In this document: in pieces, positions 1 through 10,837 of the stretch
Layout of the letters: every line of letters begins with the position of its first letter
Position numbering within the stretch: position 1 is the first letter of the stretch
Assembly: GCA_037043015.1 (NCBI GenBank)
Contig: CM073329.1
Coordinates: 5,844,648 to 5,908,647, forward strand
DNA: 64,000 nucleotides
Source: Bryum argenteum
Taxonomy: Eukaryota; Streptophyta; Bryopsida; Bryales; Bryaceae
Direction of reading: 5' to 3'
The notes under the pieces: generated by a model
The model's input: the letters and a program-made list of their open reading frames with translations, nothing else
Database searches by the model: none
What the model was told of the DNA's origin: nothing
Translations under genes and position numbers: made by a program

Positions 1-759
1 GAGTAGTTTGAATTCTTGGAGCAGTTCAATGAGCATAGAGAGTTCACAAATGATGTGATGATAGGAGGTAGAGGAACTGCCCAAAGTTGAGAGTGAGATT
101 GGGGAGTGGTTAAGGCAATCTACTTTGGAACATGTGCAAAGTGCGTAGGAATTTGGACCAATTGGAATCATGATTTTTGGATTTGTCTTCTATGAGTTAT
201 GAATTTATGAAGTGGAACCTGTAAGTTAACCAAATCTGCTTATGCATTGATAATCAAAGTTGCTAGCTGTAATATATCTCCTACTTTGGATGTGCCTAGT
301 GAGTAGTTGTTAGGCTTCCTTCACCATGAGTACATTAAAGTTAGTAGTAGTTAGCAAGCTTGGATGCACCTAGTGAATTGCCTGTAGGCTTTGTACTTCA
401 ATTATTGTTGTAGAAAACATGGCAAACAAAATATCCACATCGAGTAATGAAGGGACATAGAAGCTTCAAATTTGGGTCTTGGAAGTTTCCCAATTCATCA
501 AGTATGGTGTCTTTGGGCAATCACTTACCAAGTACTGTTTTGACATGGTCATGTGGAATGAGGATAGATGCAATATACTAAAGCAATTTCCCTCTAATCA
601 CCTTTTCTTTCCTTTTATTTGTTTTTTGCTTTTTACTTTTCTCTTTTTCCAATTAATGTATCAATTAGTTGCGTTATCGATACAAAACAAACCAAGGCAC
701 TGTATTCACACTTTTCATACTCTTTTGCTCGACTCTTTTACACTTTTCCTCTTACTGTC
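1..759. other. Gene-poor AT-rich DNA
   Basis: No coding region can be supported here. The only open frame above 100 codons (479-802, plus) is hydrophobic and low in complexity, matches no family I know and runs into the dispersed repeat that begins near 760. The first 200 bases have a more gene-like composition and could be a decayed transposon or gene fragment, but stops occur in all frames. Confidence 0.4.
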
Positions 760-1385
760 GGGTGATAGTCTGGTTGGGGTACCCAAAAAGGTTGTCCCAT
801 GAACAATTGCACTCTATGCTGGTGTGACAAACATATCCATTTTTAAACTGTAATACAATAAGACTTCATTAGATGTGGTTTTAGTTGTCTATACTTATAA
901 TGTATCAAGAAAAAAAATTAAGAATTAAAAAAAATATTTTGAAGTAATTTTATTTGATTTTTTAGTTGAAAAAGTAAGTCATGTCCCAACAATCTAAAAT
1001 CCATTGAATCGAGCAAATGGAATATCAACCATTTTTATTTTAATATAATTTTTGAATATGACCTACATCTTCTTGTATAGAATACAAAATAATTTATTTA
1101 ATAATAAAAAAATTAATTCATTGTGCACTATAATGCCTGCAAATCCCCAAATTCAGCACTTTTTCCCTCATCTATGAATGGATCCAAAAAAAATAAAAAA
1201 TCTAAAAGAAAATCTATAGGCATATATACTTTGATTTCAGTGAGGTGCATGATATTTTATTTTCTATTTTAGGGTCTTTTTACTTGATTAAAATGACTAA
1301 ATTAGACAAACTTTGGAGGCTTTCAATAAAAATAACCTAATTAGTGTGTCCAAAAAGTGATACCCCAAGCTTACCATTGCCCTGT
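760..1385 (+). repeat. Dispersed repeat, left copy of an inverted pair
   Basis: This stretch of about 620 bases reappears in reverse complement at 38237-38862. The match covers the whole length, from a block reading GGGGTACCCAAAAAGGTTGT near 777 to a block reading AAGCTTACCATTGCCC near 1368. Differences are scattered single bases and small indels, as between two old copies of one element. No long open frame is shared. It is probably part of a non-autonomous transposon or a decayed retroelement. Confidence 0.85.
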
Positions 1386-1480
1386 CTTATTATCTTCAAA
1401 GTCAAAATATCAATTTAATGAAGCGAAAATGTCTTATTACAGTATCTTCAAAGTCAAATTGCCAATTTAATGAAGAGAAG
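1383..1480 (+). repeat. Direct duplication of about 50 bases
   Basis: Two imperfect tandem copies begin with GTCTTATTA at 1386 and 1431, and both contain ATCTTCAAAGTCAAA followed by CAATTTAATGAAG. It lies at the edge of the dispersed repeat and shows no coding role. Confidence 0.7.
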
Positions 1481-1625
1481 GTTCTTAGTTCTGATTGCCT
1501 AAAAATATGGAGAATTATCACGCATGTTTCGATTCTCGTGATCTGCAAAAAGATTTGGCCATTCAATGAACGACTTTCTGATTTTGGCAAAGAATATGTT
1601 GGCTTCAGTGTAATGGAAGAAGTGC

Positions 1626-1853
1626 TACACTAAATTTGATAATTAGGGTTAGATTATTATAAGATTTGAAAATGCTATAAGTTTTTACTTTTGTTTAAAA
1701 AAAATTACCAAGAGCATTGATTCTGATACTATATAAGGACCCCCATCTTGGCCAATATAGTGGGTAAAATTATTGAACAACAACAGTAAAAACTTATGAC
1801 ATGTTTATGTAAATTACTAAGTGTATCTAACACTAATTATCAAATTTAGTGTA
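1626..1853 (+). mobile_element. MITE with TACACTAAATTTG ends, copy 1
   Basis: A 228-base element with near-perfect terminal inverted repeats of about 28 bases. The left end reads TACACTAAATTTGATAATTA, and the right end is its reverse complement. The outermost TA on each side could be a Tc1/mariner-type TA target duplication. A second copy in reverse orientation lies at 7950-8169 and shares the interior, including TACTATATAAGGAC near 1728. It has no coding capacity. Confidence 0.85.
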
Positions 1854-2076
1854 GTGAGTCGAGTCTTATTATTACAGACGTAAATACTTGCCGCATAATT
1901 CCCCGTTCATTGGATGGGCAGGTTATGGCCCGTAATCACTGGTTATGCAGGATTCCCCTTCCAACCGGGGATTATGGGAAATACATCCATGGAACCACTT
2001 CTCATTCAATTTCTTGATGATTCCTCGTTAATAAGGTAGTGTTTATGTCGGGACGACGGAGACCTTACTAGTCGGA

Positions 2077-2145
2077 TGATATGAAAATAAATCTCCCTCC
2101 TCGTCGGACTCTGCCCTCCTCGTCAAGAGATTTATTTTCATATCA
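2077..2145. repeat. Perfect 19-base inverted repeat (hairpin)
   Basis: The left arm TGATATGAAAATAAATCTC (2077-2095) is exactly complementary to the right arm at 2127-2145. The arms are separated by 31 bases that are rich in CTCCTCGTC repeats. It could be the remnant of a small foldback element or a hairpin in a transcript. Confidence 0.8.
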
Positions 2146-2186
2146 CCCTAGTCGTGGGTGATTGCCTATACAAAGCGTGTCGACTC

Positions 2187-2308
2187 TGTGCCTTTGAAAT
2201 ACACGTTTCGTCGAGAAGTTAGAGCATGGCTACCCTTGCTCTCATTCCGTGCCTTTGAAATCTAGGTCTCTTTGCAAAGTTTAGAGCATGGCCACCCTTG
2301 CTCTCATT
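2187..2308 (+). repeat. Tandem duplication of about 60 bases
   Basis: Two adjacent copies each carry GTGCCTTTGAAAT followed by TTAGAGCATGGC and ACCCTTGCTCTCATT. The first spans about 2187-2248 and the second 2249-2308. The copies differ mainly in the middle. Confidence 0.75.
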
Positions 2309-2720
2309 ACTCTCACTGAAAACAGTCACTTCCGTGCTCTTTCTGAAATTGAGAAACAACTTGGTCCATACTCGCAATGCACCTGTTTCCATCACGAGTT
2401 CACCACTTGCTTCTCAGCGCATGTGTTCCTAGCCGTTTATCTTCTCCTCTCGTTTGCCACATCAGTTTCTATCAGGGTGTTGAAAACAACTTGCGGAGAG
2501 GTTTTTGTGCACGCGGTCAGCGGATGGGTAGTGACTTTTGAGCGGCCGTGAAGGTGAAAAGTGTTCCGTGCTTGATCGGTTACCCCCTTTCTTGAAGGAA
2601 AACACACAATAGTTGTGTTTTGTGTTATTTTCAGTACAAGAGTGGCCACACTCTTAGCATGTGTGCACCTCATATGATCTTGAATGTTTCGAAGTGAAGT
2701 TCTGACCACATTATTTTTAA

Positions 2721-2792
2721 CCCTTAAACATGAAGCCCCTCTGAAAATACACTAGAAACCAAGCCCGAGGGGCATGCTTGGACGTTTAAGGG
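2721..2792 (+). mobile_element. TTAA-flanked mini-element, 72 bases (CCC...GGG)
   Basis: The element starts CCCTTAAACATG and ends ACGTTTAAGGG, and is bounded by TTAA at 2717-2720 and 2793-2796. The reverse complement of its right end, CCCTTAAACGTCCAAGCA, closely matches the right end of the 361-base element at 32509-32869, so both belong to one family. TTAA target duplication with CCC termini is the piggyBac-superfamily signature. It is too short to encode anything and is probably an internally deleted copy. Confidence 0.8.
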
Positions 2793-2796
2793 TTAA

Positions 2797-4443
2797 TTGA
2801 TAATACAGAAATGAGAAAGAATTCATGATTAAGGTCTCAATTTTAGTTTTGATTGAGACTGCACTCTGCCAGCTTGTAGTTCTAAGCAATATTCATTTTG
2901 AATGGGCCTGAAAACTTTTGTGAGCAGATGTTCCCAATAAGAATCTAATTGCTGAAAATTGGCTCAAATTTGAGTATGGCAAATCTGTGTGAGAAAGTTT
3001 TGTGCATGGAGAAAGTAGGTAGAAGTTCGAACGTACTAAATTCAAATTTTTTGAACCTTCCCAGTATTTATTATGAATTTTTGGAGTTGGACTTGTAGGT
3101 GTTCCCGAAATGGTGCAACGGTTATGATCATGGTAAGTACATCTGAAAATAACTCTAGAAGCTACTATGTACCTCTTGAAAAATTCACTGTGGTGCTCAG
3201 CTGTTTTTTGTATTGTGCTAGTTTTGAGTTTTGACTAGTCTAATTACTTAAACACGTACAACCATACAAGCAAAAAAACCCTGATCCTATATCAAGGCAA
3301 ATGAATAAAGTGTTTGTTTAACCTGTTTGTAAATGTACGCTTAGAAATCATAACACCAAGGGTTGGATTACTCACCTCTCTGAGAATGAACACTATGCTA
3401 GGTTCTACACTTCTACCTCACCACTATAGTAGTGCCTTTACTTATTTAGATTTTGGGCAATTTTTATGCACCTTACTTTGTGCATATGTGTGCAACAAGA
3501 TTTTGACTCACACTACGAAGGCCCTCCTCTTGACCAAGTATTGAAATTTGGCTTGTACGCAACCAAGTGCATAATCATATGGGTAAGTTCAATAATTGAG
3601 TCTTCCTTTTCACATTTGCATCTTTGAGGTGAAATGTGACAATCAATTTAGTGCAAGACGTTTAGTCTGGGACTCCCTTGTAGATCTTGGATTAGTTTCC
3701 ACCTTGGCAAGGCTATTACTTGAGAAATTAAATATTTTTGATGGAATTTTTGGATACAAGTTAGAGTGTTTTTTGAAATGAAGGCGAACAACTTTCTATT
3801 TGGAGACCATTTAAAACCAATAAGTTTATTAACATTATGATTAAACTTACATTCTAGAGTGAAAATGATGAAATTTCAAGATTTTTTTTAGTAATTATAA
3901 ATAGCAACCTCATAATCTATGAGGTCTCATAATTTCGAATGTGATTGACTTGACCCACAATGAGCTTATTAAATGATTGTATAATTGAGATCAAAATGGA
4001 ATATTTTATTGAGGTTTAGGACGTTCTAAAAGTTTATGTTTCTAAATAAAAAATAGACTAGTACATTTAGTAGCAAAGCACGAGTAATCATACACTCCCC
4101 CTCTTTCTGAGAAATACCAAGATTTGGTTTCGGGTAATCATATACTTTCTCTCTCTCTAAAAAACATCAAGATTTGGTTTCGACACTTGTCTCACAAAGA
4201 ATAAAAAATTGATATTGATGAACAATTCCTAGTAATATTTTAAGAAACACTTTCTAAAAGCTTCATGCTGATTGAAGAGAAAAAAGTCCAACTATTTGCC
4301 AACCATGGTAAGGGGTTCAGATATGGCATGTTGTATTGGGTACCCTAAAGGTCCTATGGGGGATACCATGTCGGGTATCTCTTAGGCAAGTTGCACTAGC
4401 CGTTGTTTCTCCACGTAGAGTCAGTGTTATGGTTCTTGGTTGA
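2797..4443. other. Intergenic AT-rich DNA
   Basis: No gene, RNA or intact element is recognised. Open frames at 3314-3544 and 3596-3781 (plus) are short and show no family resemblance. A direct repeat of about 48 bases lies at 4082-4182. Confidence 0.4.
4082..4182 (+). repeat. Direct repeat of about 48 bases
   Basis: Two copies in tandem share GTAATCATA and CAAGATTTGGTTTCG, separated by a variable CT-rich stretch. It looks like a local slippage duplication. Confidence 0.7.
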
Positions 4444-4470
4444 TTAACCCCTAAAGTCAAAAGCACCCAA
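4444..4470 (+). mobile_element. Orphan TTAA + CCCCTAAAG element end
   Basis: TTAACCCCTAAAGTC at 4444-4458 looks like the left end of the TTAA-flanked family seen at 33773 and 35550. I could not find a matching right end downstream, so it is a truncated copy or a chance match. Confidence 0.35.
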
Positions 4471-5351
4471 AAGTACCAAATCTCCTCAAACCCCACCCTC
4501 TTTCAATGCAAGATGAAAATGATCAACTTTTGACGTATTCTCAAGAATGTAACTGTAAGATCTCATACCTTACTTGTCCATGTATGTGTGTACCAAAGCT
4601 TAGTTTCAAACTTGGTAAAACTCAAAGTTGAAAAATAAGTTAAAATTCCCCTTTGTTGCAAATTGGGTTCGAAGTTTTTTGTGAGTCCAAAATACCAATT
4701 TTAACAGTAAATTTGAATTGTGGATCTTCCAATTCTTGTTCCTAAGTGAGTTAGGAACATGTCCATGCAATTTCTACCCTCATGCAACCTATAAATCCGA
4801 AAGATGCTCAAATTTTTCACATGGAGGTACGTATGCTGAAATTCAACTTCAAAGGCCCCTCTTTGATAATAAAATTGGCATGTAAAGAATAATTGGATGA
4901 AAGATCCAAACACTGAGATCATGCCTTAAAAACTTATTTTCAAGTACAAAAACAGAACTTGAAAAAATGTGAAATCGCAATTTTTGGTGAATCTTCGAAG
5001 CTCCAGCAATCTTATTTATTTTGGGCAGATTTTGAAAATAAGGGAGCATATACCGCAGTTTGGGCAGCAGTTTCAAATGGTGTTTTTAAACTTTGATCGT
5101 GGATATCACCTAAAGTATGAGAAATTTTGAAGTATGAATTGACTATTCAGAAAGGTATAGAAAAACTCTACAATCTACATGATATAACAAATACGGGGCT
5201 GAGAGGACCCCAAACGACTCATTTTGGGCTCTTTTCAACATTACCGGTTACATCATAGACTGTATAAAAAAATAATATAATAAAAACCAACTATTTTTGG
5301 CGAATCATGGTATTTTTCAGAGACAGAGGAGTATGGAGCACCGTACCTTAA

Positions 5352-6000
5352 CTCTTAAGGTACAATGCTCTTAAACCGCTCGGCACCCCAAAACCGATCA
5401 GGCCCCATTCCTAGATTGTAAAAGAACAGATGTACCTCATTCGTACATTTGAGTATGTGAGCGGTTTAAGGTTATGTACACTTTTGACTTCAAAAATTTC
5501 TAGCAAATTCAGCTTTTGCTATTTAATTGTGGAAATTTTCGCACTCACTCTCCCCCCTGTTTCCGCATCCAAGAAAAATTTCAAATAATAGACATGAAGT
5601 CACAACCATGCTGAATCGCTTATTCGAGCGGTTTAAGGGCAGTGTACCTTAAACGCCCATGGGGTTTGAAACGGGCAACCCAAAATTGGATCACAACATC
5701 TTTTGGACTTGGGCATCATGAATAGTGCACTTTTTGAACTTGGGCATCATGAATGGACCAATCAATGATGAGCTTGCAACCTCCTACAAGGTTATGTACA
5801 ACCCCAACCTACCTACCACAATCCTTTCAAACCACAAAATCATTCATACAAATTGTGATTTGGATTGTGAATTTTCACTTTTTGAATGCATTATAAGAAG
5901 GTGACCAGTTTGACATCAAAACATAAATGAGAAGTTGAGTACAGTGAGAGCTACAGGGAAGATTCTGTTGGAATCAACCCCCTGTTTGGGCGTTTAAGGG
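5352..6000 (+). mobile_element. TTAA-flanked element split by another element
   Basis: The outer target duplications are TTAA at 5348-5351 and 6001-6004. The left terminus reads CTC (one change from CCC), then TTAA, where a second element (5359-5648) has inserted. The sequence resumes at 5649 with TTAAACGCCCATGGGG and runs to the right terminus GGGCGTTTAAGGG at 6000. Without the insert, the element would be about 355 bases and is homologous along its length to the intact 361-base copy at 32509-32869. It has no coding capacity. Confidence 0.85.
5359..5648 (+). mobile_element. Nested TTAA-flanked element, second family
   Basis: A 290-base insert has terminal inverted repeats of about 24 bases. 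The left end is GGTACAATGCTCTTAAACCG, and the reverse complement of the right end is GGTACACTGCCCTTAAACCG. It is bounded by TTAA at 5355-5358 and 5649-5652, and the TTAA it duplicated is the one inside the terminal repeat of the host element. The termini begin GG rather than CCC, so it is a different family using the same target. An internal GAGCGGTTTAAGG at 5459 repeats part of the terminal motif. Confidence 0.85.
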
Positions 6001-6004
6001 TTAA

Positions 6005-7949
6005 AGTAGAGTGGAAGTACATAATGATGAACCAATCAGTCCTCCCAATTTCCTCCGCACGATTCGTGTCAGGTTTTGGCCTTGTCTCATTAACTCTGAC
6101 TGGAGAGTGATATTCTCACATGAAGACAGACGAGCTCACGGACGCTGTCAGTGGGTGAGATCTGGTGACAGAGTTCCACAAGTCTGCAAGCAAATCTAGC
6201 CTGGCCACTTCGATCGATTCTTCAAGTTTGAAAAAAAATCCTCCCAACAATCAAACTTGCATGCATGCATGTTTGCCGATTTGCCCTCTTTACTTGTTCC
6301 GCAAGCCTCACAGATGTCTTGTACAGTCGGGTACCAGCCGATACCGAATTCCTCGTCAGGAGGATTTTTTTTCAAAAGTTTCAAAACTTATTGCTCTATG
6401 ATGTCATGATCAATGATCAATTTTTCCATTGTATATTATTTAACAAGTTTCATGTACTTCGTGAACACACCATCTACCATTGACTACCCTAACTTCTTGC
6501 TTCAATCACAAGTACATTTTTGATTCCAAGTTTGAAATGAGTTTCCAACCTTTGTTGTGAGGATCGTTGAGCACATTCTTGAATGATGAACAGACTTCCC
6601 TCTTTTGAATTCTAGCTTTGGGTTGAAGCGATTCCTTGATGAGTTTTGAATCAACACTCAAGGTGGAAAATAATTTTTTTTTTGAACTTGGCAAGGATAC
6701 TACAAGAAGTTGAGCCTAATGGAGTATATAATGAGAGTTATCACTCTAAAAGTAAGGTTCCGAAAGTCCAGGACCTCGCGAAGGGTTTTGAGTTCCACAG
6801 AAGCCGCGTGCAGGATGGAGGGGGTTTAATTGGGAGCAGTCCTGAGCTCTGAAGTGTGGCATGGATTTCTCAGCAACCCCAGGCAGGCTTGTGATTTCTA
6901 TTCAATTCATACGCTGCCTAATCTATTCTGCTGGTTGAATGTGTTTCTTAGCTGAAAGACTTTCACATGAACGAGAGCACATGGGCCAGTAAGGGTTGAA
7001 ACTTCACATCGCGGTTGAACAAGTGGACATCGCTTGAGGTCCAAGAAGGTTGTGATCGATGGTACGAGATATATGGTCAGATTGTGCCACTCACTGCAGA
7101 TGCTGAACCATCAACTCTTCGTGACTGAGTAGCTAGCTTTTGAGATCGATTAAGTTGCATGTTAACAAGCAGATTGAAGGTCGATATTGTTGAAGGTGCT
7201 AGACTGAGGTTCAATCATCGGTTGCATGGATAATTGATTTCCAAGTTCCAGGTTGCATGATGCATTAGGAAGTCACAGTTCAGGTGGCACTTGACAGGAT
7301 GACAACGTCGGTCTGTGGTTGATGATTGTTTGATTGTATTAATTGAGACGTTGATGCATACAGCTGACAGGGGGATCAGACAATTGTAGCATGAACTTAA
7401 ATAATATGCTGCTGCAGAACCATTCCGTTGTTTGGGTTTCGCCAATTCAACCTTGTACGTTCTGGACCCGGACTCCCGGAGTGAGTGGGTGAGATCGACT
7501 GTTCCGAGCATGCCCATGAGTGGACTGAGGTTGTTTGATGCATGCATGCAGAATTGCAGAATGATCATATAGGTATAAGTTGCAGTAAGAGGGATGCTGG
7601 AGCTAGCATTAATAAATACATTGATTAACTCTTTGTGAACTCGTAGTTTCTGACATTGTGTTACACGTACGACAGAGTGACACTCTCGATCGAAGGTCCC
7701 GATTAATCTGTAGCCCCGACTTAATTCCAGAGCTTATGCTCTATTCGTGTACCGAGGGGGATCATCAACCAGTGGTCGATCCTACTGAAGACCTGAGCTA
7801 GAGGATCTTTATGATCACCGGTTGAGTATCCAGGTCCGCTTCTCATTCACTCTTCATTCTGATTAGAAGTTAGAACGGTTTCTTTCCATTCACACACGAC
7901 CGTGTGTATTCTGTGTGAACCATGCGGGCATCACGTAAAACACATTTGG
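6005..7949. other. Intergenic DNA, possibly a decayed gene
   Basis: Base composition is less AT-rich than in the flanks, especially at 6800-7570, but no protein family is recognised. The longest open frame (7215-7568, minus, 117 codons) has no known motif. An 18-base inverted repeat lies at 6227-6244 and 6359-6376. Its right part (6310-6376) recurs in inverted orientation near 9690-9760, so this is a dispersed repeat. Confidence 0.35.
6227..6376. repeat. Inverted repeat with TTTGAAAAAAAATCCTCC arms
   Basis: The 18-base arms at 6227-6244 and 6359-6376 are perfectly complementary. The right arm and its inner neighbour are homologous to about 9690-9760 in the opposite orientation, which suggests a dispersed element. 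Confidence 0.7.
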
Positions 7950-8169
7950 TACACTAAATTTGATAATTAGTGTTAGATACACTAATTCACATAAACATGT
8001 TATGAGTTTTTACTGTTGTTCAATAATTTTACGCACTGTATTGGCCAAGATGGAGGTCCTTATATAGTATCAGAATCAATGCTCTTGGTAATTTTTTTAA
8101 ACAAAAGTAAAAACTTATAGCATTTTCAAATCTTATAATAATTTAACACTAATTATCAAATTTAGTGTA
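7950..8169 (-). mobile_element. MITE with TACACTAAATTTG ends, copy 2
   Basis: A 220-base copy of the element at 1626-1853 in reverse orientation. Both ends read TACACTAAATTTGATAATTA or its complement. The interior matches copy 1 with few changes, which suggests relatively recent amplification. Its right end abuts the next MITE, which begins about 8171. Confidence 0.85.
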
Positions 8170-8170
8170 G

Positions 8171-8487
8171 TAGAAAATGACACAAAAAGTGACGGTCGTA
8201 ATGACTTGTAATGACTTGTCTGTAATGACACAAATTTCTTGTTTTATTGTGCTTTTAATGATATATAAAAAAATTATTACATTTGTCACTTTTCCATAAC
8301 TTTTCACTTTGTTGTAATAAGCGCACTACAACCTACTAGATTAGTGAGAAATTTAAAGAAAATTGACAAATATAAGTTGATTTGTTTTGATGTCATTAAA
8401 AACACAATAAAAAACAAGCCCACCGTGTCATTCCAGACAAGTCATTATGATCGTGAGTTCGTGACTCACTTTTAGTGCCACTTTCTA
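8171..8487 (+). mobile_element. Foldback MITE (TAGAAAATGACAC), copy 1
   Basis: This element of about 317 bases is a long imperfect palindrome. The left end reads TAGAAAATGACACAAAAAGT, and the reverse complement of the right end reads TAGAAAGTGGCACTAAAAGT. Both arms continue through AATGACTTGTCTG and a T-rich stretch near TTATTGTG. A second, more diverged copy is at 9067-9367. No open frame of note. Confidence 0.75.
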
Positions 8488-9066
8488 CTAGTAATGTGTA
8501 CATGCGACGATCTCAATGGATACTCAACCTTCAGGACTGCAACAACAAGTAAAGTCCAATATGGTATGTTTTTCTACTTATTCTTATGAATCTTGAATTT
8601 TTATCTTAATTTTAATGAGTTGATATTGTTTTGTTAACTAACCCATCTCAAGGTTGGTACTTTCAAGAAAACTCAAGTGAACTTCATATCATCACTAATC
8701 TGTTAGGGCTTAAGTCAATTTATGTTAGGATGTCTGAATACAACTAAAATCAACCATGCATGCATGGTTGATTCTACTTTCTTAGAAGTGAGTGATCATA
8801 TTATAAATCTGTACCAATCGGTTAATGAGTCATGATAAAAGCGGCCCTAAGTTAACAAAGGTTATTTGAAATTTTGGTTAGAAACTAGACAATCCTAAAA
8901 CTTCACCATCCTATTCAACCATCCTTCAAGTTGTCGAAGAACACTTGTAGTAGTAAGGAAGGCCTTCACATGATATAAAAAAAGTTTAGAAGTCATTATG
9001 ACTCATCAAGGAAATTTCTTTAAGCAAAAAAACAAACAAGAAATATATGAATGCTTCGATCAATAT

Positions 9067-9367
9067 TAGAAAATTGCACAAAAAGTGATGTCAGTAGTGA
9101 CTTGTTCTTAGTGACGCAAGAGAGTTTGTTTAATTGTGTTTCTAGAAACAACAAAATAATTACTCTATTTGTTACTTATCTTTAAATGTTTTGCAATGTA
9201 ATGAGCTATACTATAGCCTACTACATTAGCAAAAAAAATAGGAAAAATAACGCACTTAACAATTTATTTTCATGTGGTGAGAAGCAAAAACGGACACTCT
9301 CTTATCACAGTTATAAGGAAAAGTCACTATGGACGTCACTTCTCTCAGTTCTCTGCCATTTCCTACT
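9067..9367 (+). mobile_element. Foldback MITE (TAGAAAATGACAC family), copy 2
   Basis: The left end TAGAAAATTGCACAAAAAGT and the right end near CCATTTCCTA match the copy at 8171-8487, and the interior shares GTAATGAGC and CCTACTA blocks. The arms still pair, though less well than in copy 1. Confidence 0.65.
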
Positions 9368-9556
9368 AGTGGACTAGGATGTGCTCAGTTATCCTAAGAA
9401 CAAGTTTGGACTTTGGAAGCTCATTGCAAATTTGAAATTGAAAATGTATTTCTAATTGAGGCAAGAAGTAAAGGGTAGTCAATGGTAAATGGTATGTGAA
9501 GTACTTGAAATGTGCTAGATAGTACAAAAAAGATTAAAAAATTAAAAAAGATTTAT

Positions 9557-9580
9557 ATATATATATATATATATATATAG
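9557..9580. repeat. (TA)n microsatellite
   Basis: About 12 TA dinucleotides, flanked by A and T runs. Confidence 0.9.
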
Positions 9581-9817
9581 TTTTTTTTTTAAAAAAAAAA
9601 TGATCATTTACAATGATATCCTAAAACACTCTAGTGTGATTCCAAAATACTTTACGATTCTCGAATCTGATTGTTTTTGAGATCACAATACATTTTCAAA
9701 CTTTTGAAAAAAATATCCTCCTTGAAGAGGAATTCGTTATCGGCTAGTACCCGCAAGTACATCTCCTCCTCAACATATGCATATACGAGCGTTGGCTTGA
9801 TTTGATCTCGGCTAAGA

Positions 9818-9904
9818 TGTAGTATCAGCGACCTTCCATGTATTATTTCGTGCAGAATGTAGCAAGCTGGTACATTTGCCGAGGTGAGGTCGCCGATACT
9901 ACAT
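9818..9904. repeat. Short hairpin, 17-base arms
   Basis: The arms ATGTAGTATCAGCGACC (9818-9834) and GGTCGCCGATACTACAT (9888-9904) pair with one mismatch, a G:U pair in RNA on one strand. They are separated by 53 bases. The hairpin adjoins the inverted copy of the hemerythrin 3' flank and could be a small-RNA foldback or the remnant of a transposon end. Confidence 0.6.
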
Positions 9905-10145
9905 GTGTCCCGTAATGACTCGTTGACAGAAGTCGCAGCAGTGAATTTTGTTTTGAGATCGCGGTGCTCACGGATCGGAACACTTCAGCTGTTTGCTTGT
10001 ACGATATGTTGTTTACATGATTCAATTGTATCTTCGTACGATCAATTCTATGTTCACATGACTCACCTGATTCTATGCTTCATCACTTCCAATTAAGATA
10101 GGAAAATCTGCTTCAGATGGGAGCATCTGCTTCTGATTAGGGTTG
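9905..10145 (+). repeat. Inverted copy of a hemerythrin 3' flank (left arm)
   Basis: In reverse complement this stretch aligns closely with 10838-11055, the DNA just downstream of the minus-strand hemerythrin-like gene. Shared blocks include CCCTAATC, GATGAAGCATA, ATCAGGTG, GTGAACATAGAATTGATC, AACATATCG and GTGAGCACCGC. Part of it also matches the 3' flank of the plus-strand paralogue at 18450-18520. The two arms are separated by about 690 bases. Confidence 0.85.
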
Positions 10146-10837
10146 ACAACTGATTAGGGTTGTGTATTCTACTGCAATGTATTGATGTTGATGTTATTGT
10201 GTTTAGCGTGTTTTGAATTACATAGAGAATTGCGTTGGGTTGAAATTAGTACTTCACCGCTACAGCACAGTAATGGACAAATTACAGTGGGCTTGCTCGA
10301 ACTCGTGACAGACACTAATCTGCCTTTTCTTGCGCACGCTATACGACCACATTTTGGAACAGAAGCTACAAATCTGCAAGTAATTTCCTCTTCAGAGCAG
10401 GTGCGACAAGGACCCCAACCTTTCTATACCCCACCCGCGATTTTATCAGCATACTCATTCAAGTGAAAAATTGCATTCTGAAAGTTCATCATCCTTCATA
10501 TCAAGAATTATTTAAGCTGCTAAACCATAAATTCTGAAACTCGCCATGATGAAGTCTAAATTACATGATAAAATTTCGGTTACAAAAGGACAAACCCTAA
10601 ATTGAATATAAACTCGGACTCAGAATTATTCAGATTGAATGTTCGCCGCTGTATTGTCAGGAACAGATTAGCTACGGCATCCAGTACATTCCTGCTTCAC
10701 AACAATAGACATCTCCAAACGATCATCTGTGAGTTCGATGAAATAAGGGAAAGCCATTTTTTATTGCAAAAGCCAGCTCTTACCTGTTGCCAATAACGCA
10801 AACATCAATACATTGTAGAAGTATCCAAAACCCTATT
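10146..10837. other. Spacer between inverted 3'-flank copies
   Basis: Open frames of 94 codons (10182-10466, plus) and 64 codons (10602-10796, plus) are present, but neither shows a recognisable domain. The outermost parts (ATGTATTGATGTT near 10176 and its complement near 10804) continue the inverted repeat, so this is the loop of a large foldback. Confidence 0.4.

Larger units (their letters stand above)
1854..2716. other. Intergenic DNA with a short hairpin and a local duplication
   Basis: No gene can be supported. The stretch holds a 19-base perfect inverted repeat (2077-2095 and 2127-2145) and a tandem duplication of about 60 bases (2187-2308). The open frame at 2288-2551 on plus starts inside that duplication and resembles nothing I know; it has only a predicted hydrophobic segment. 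Confidence 0.4.
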
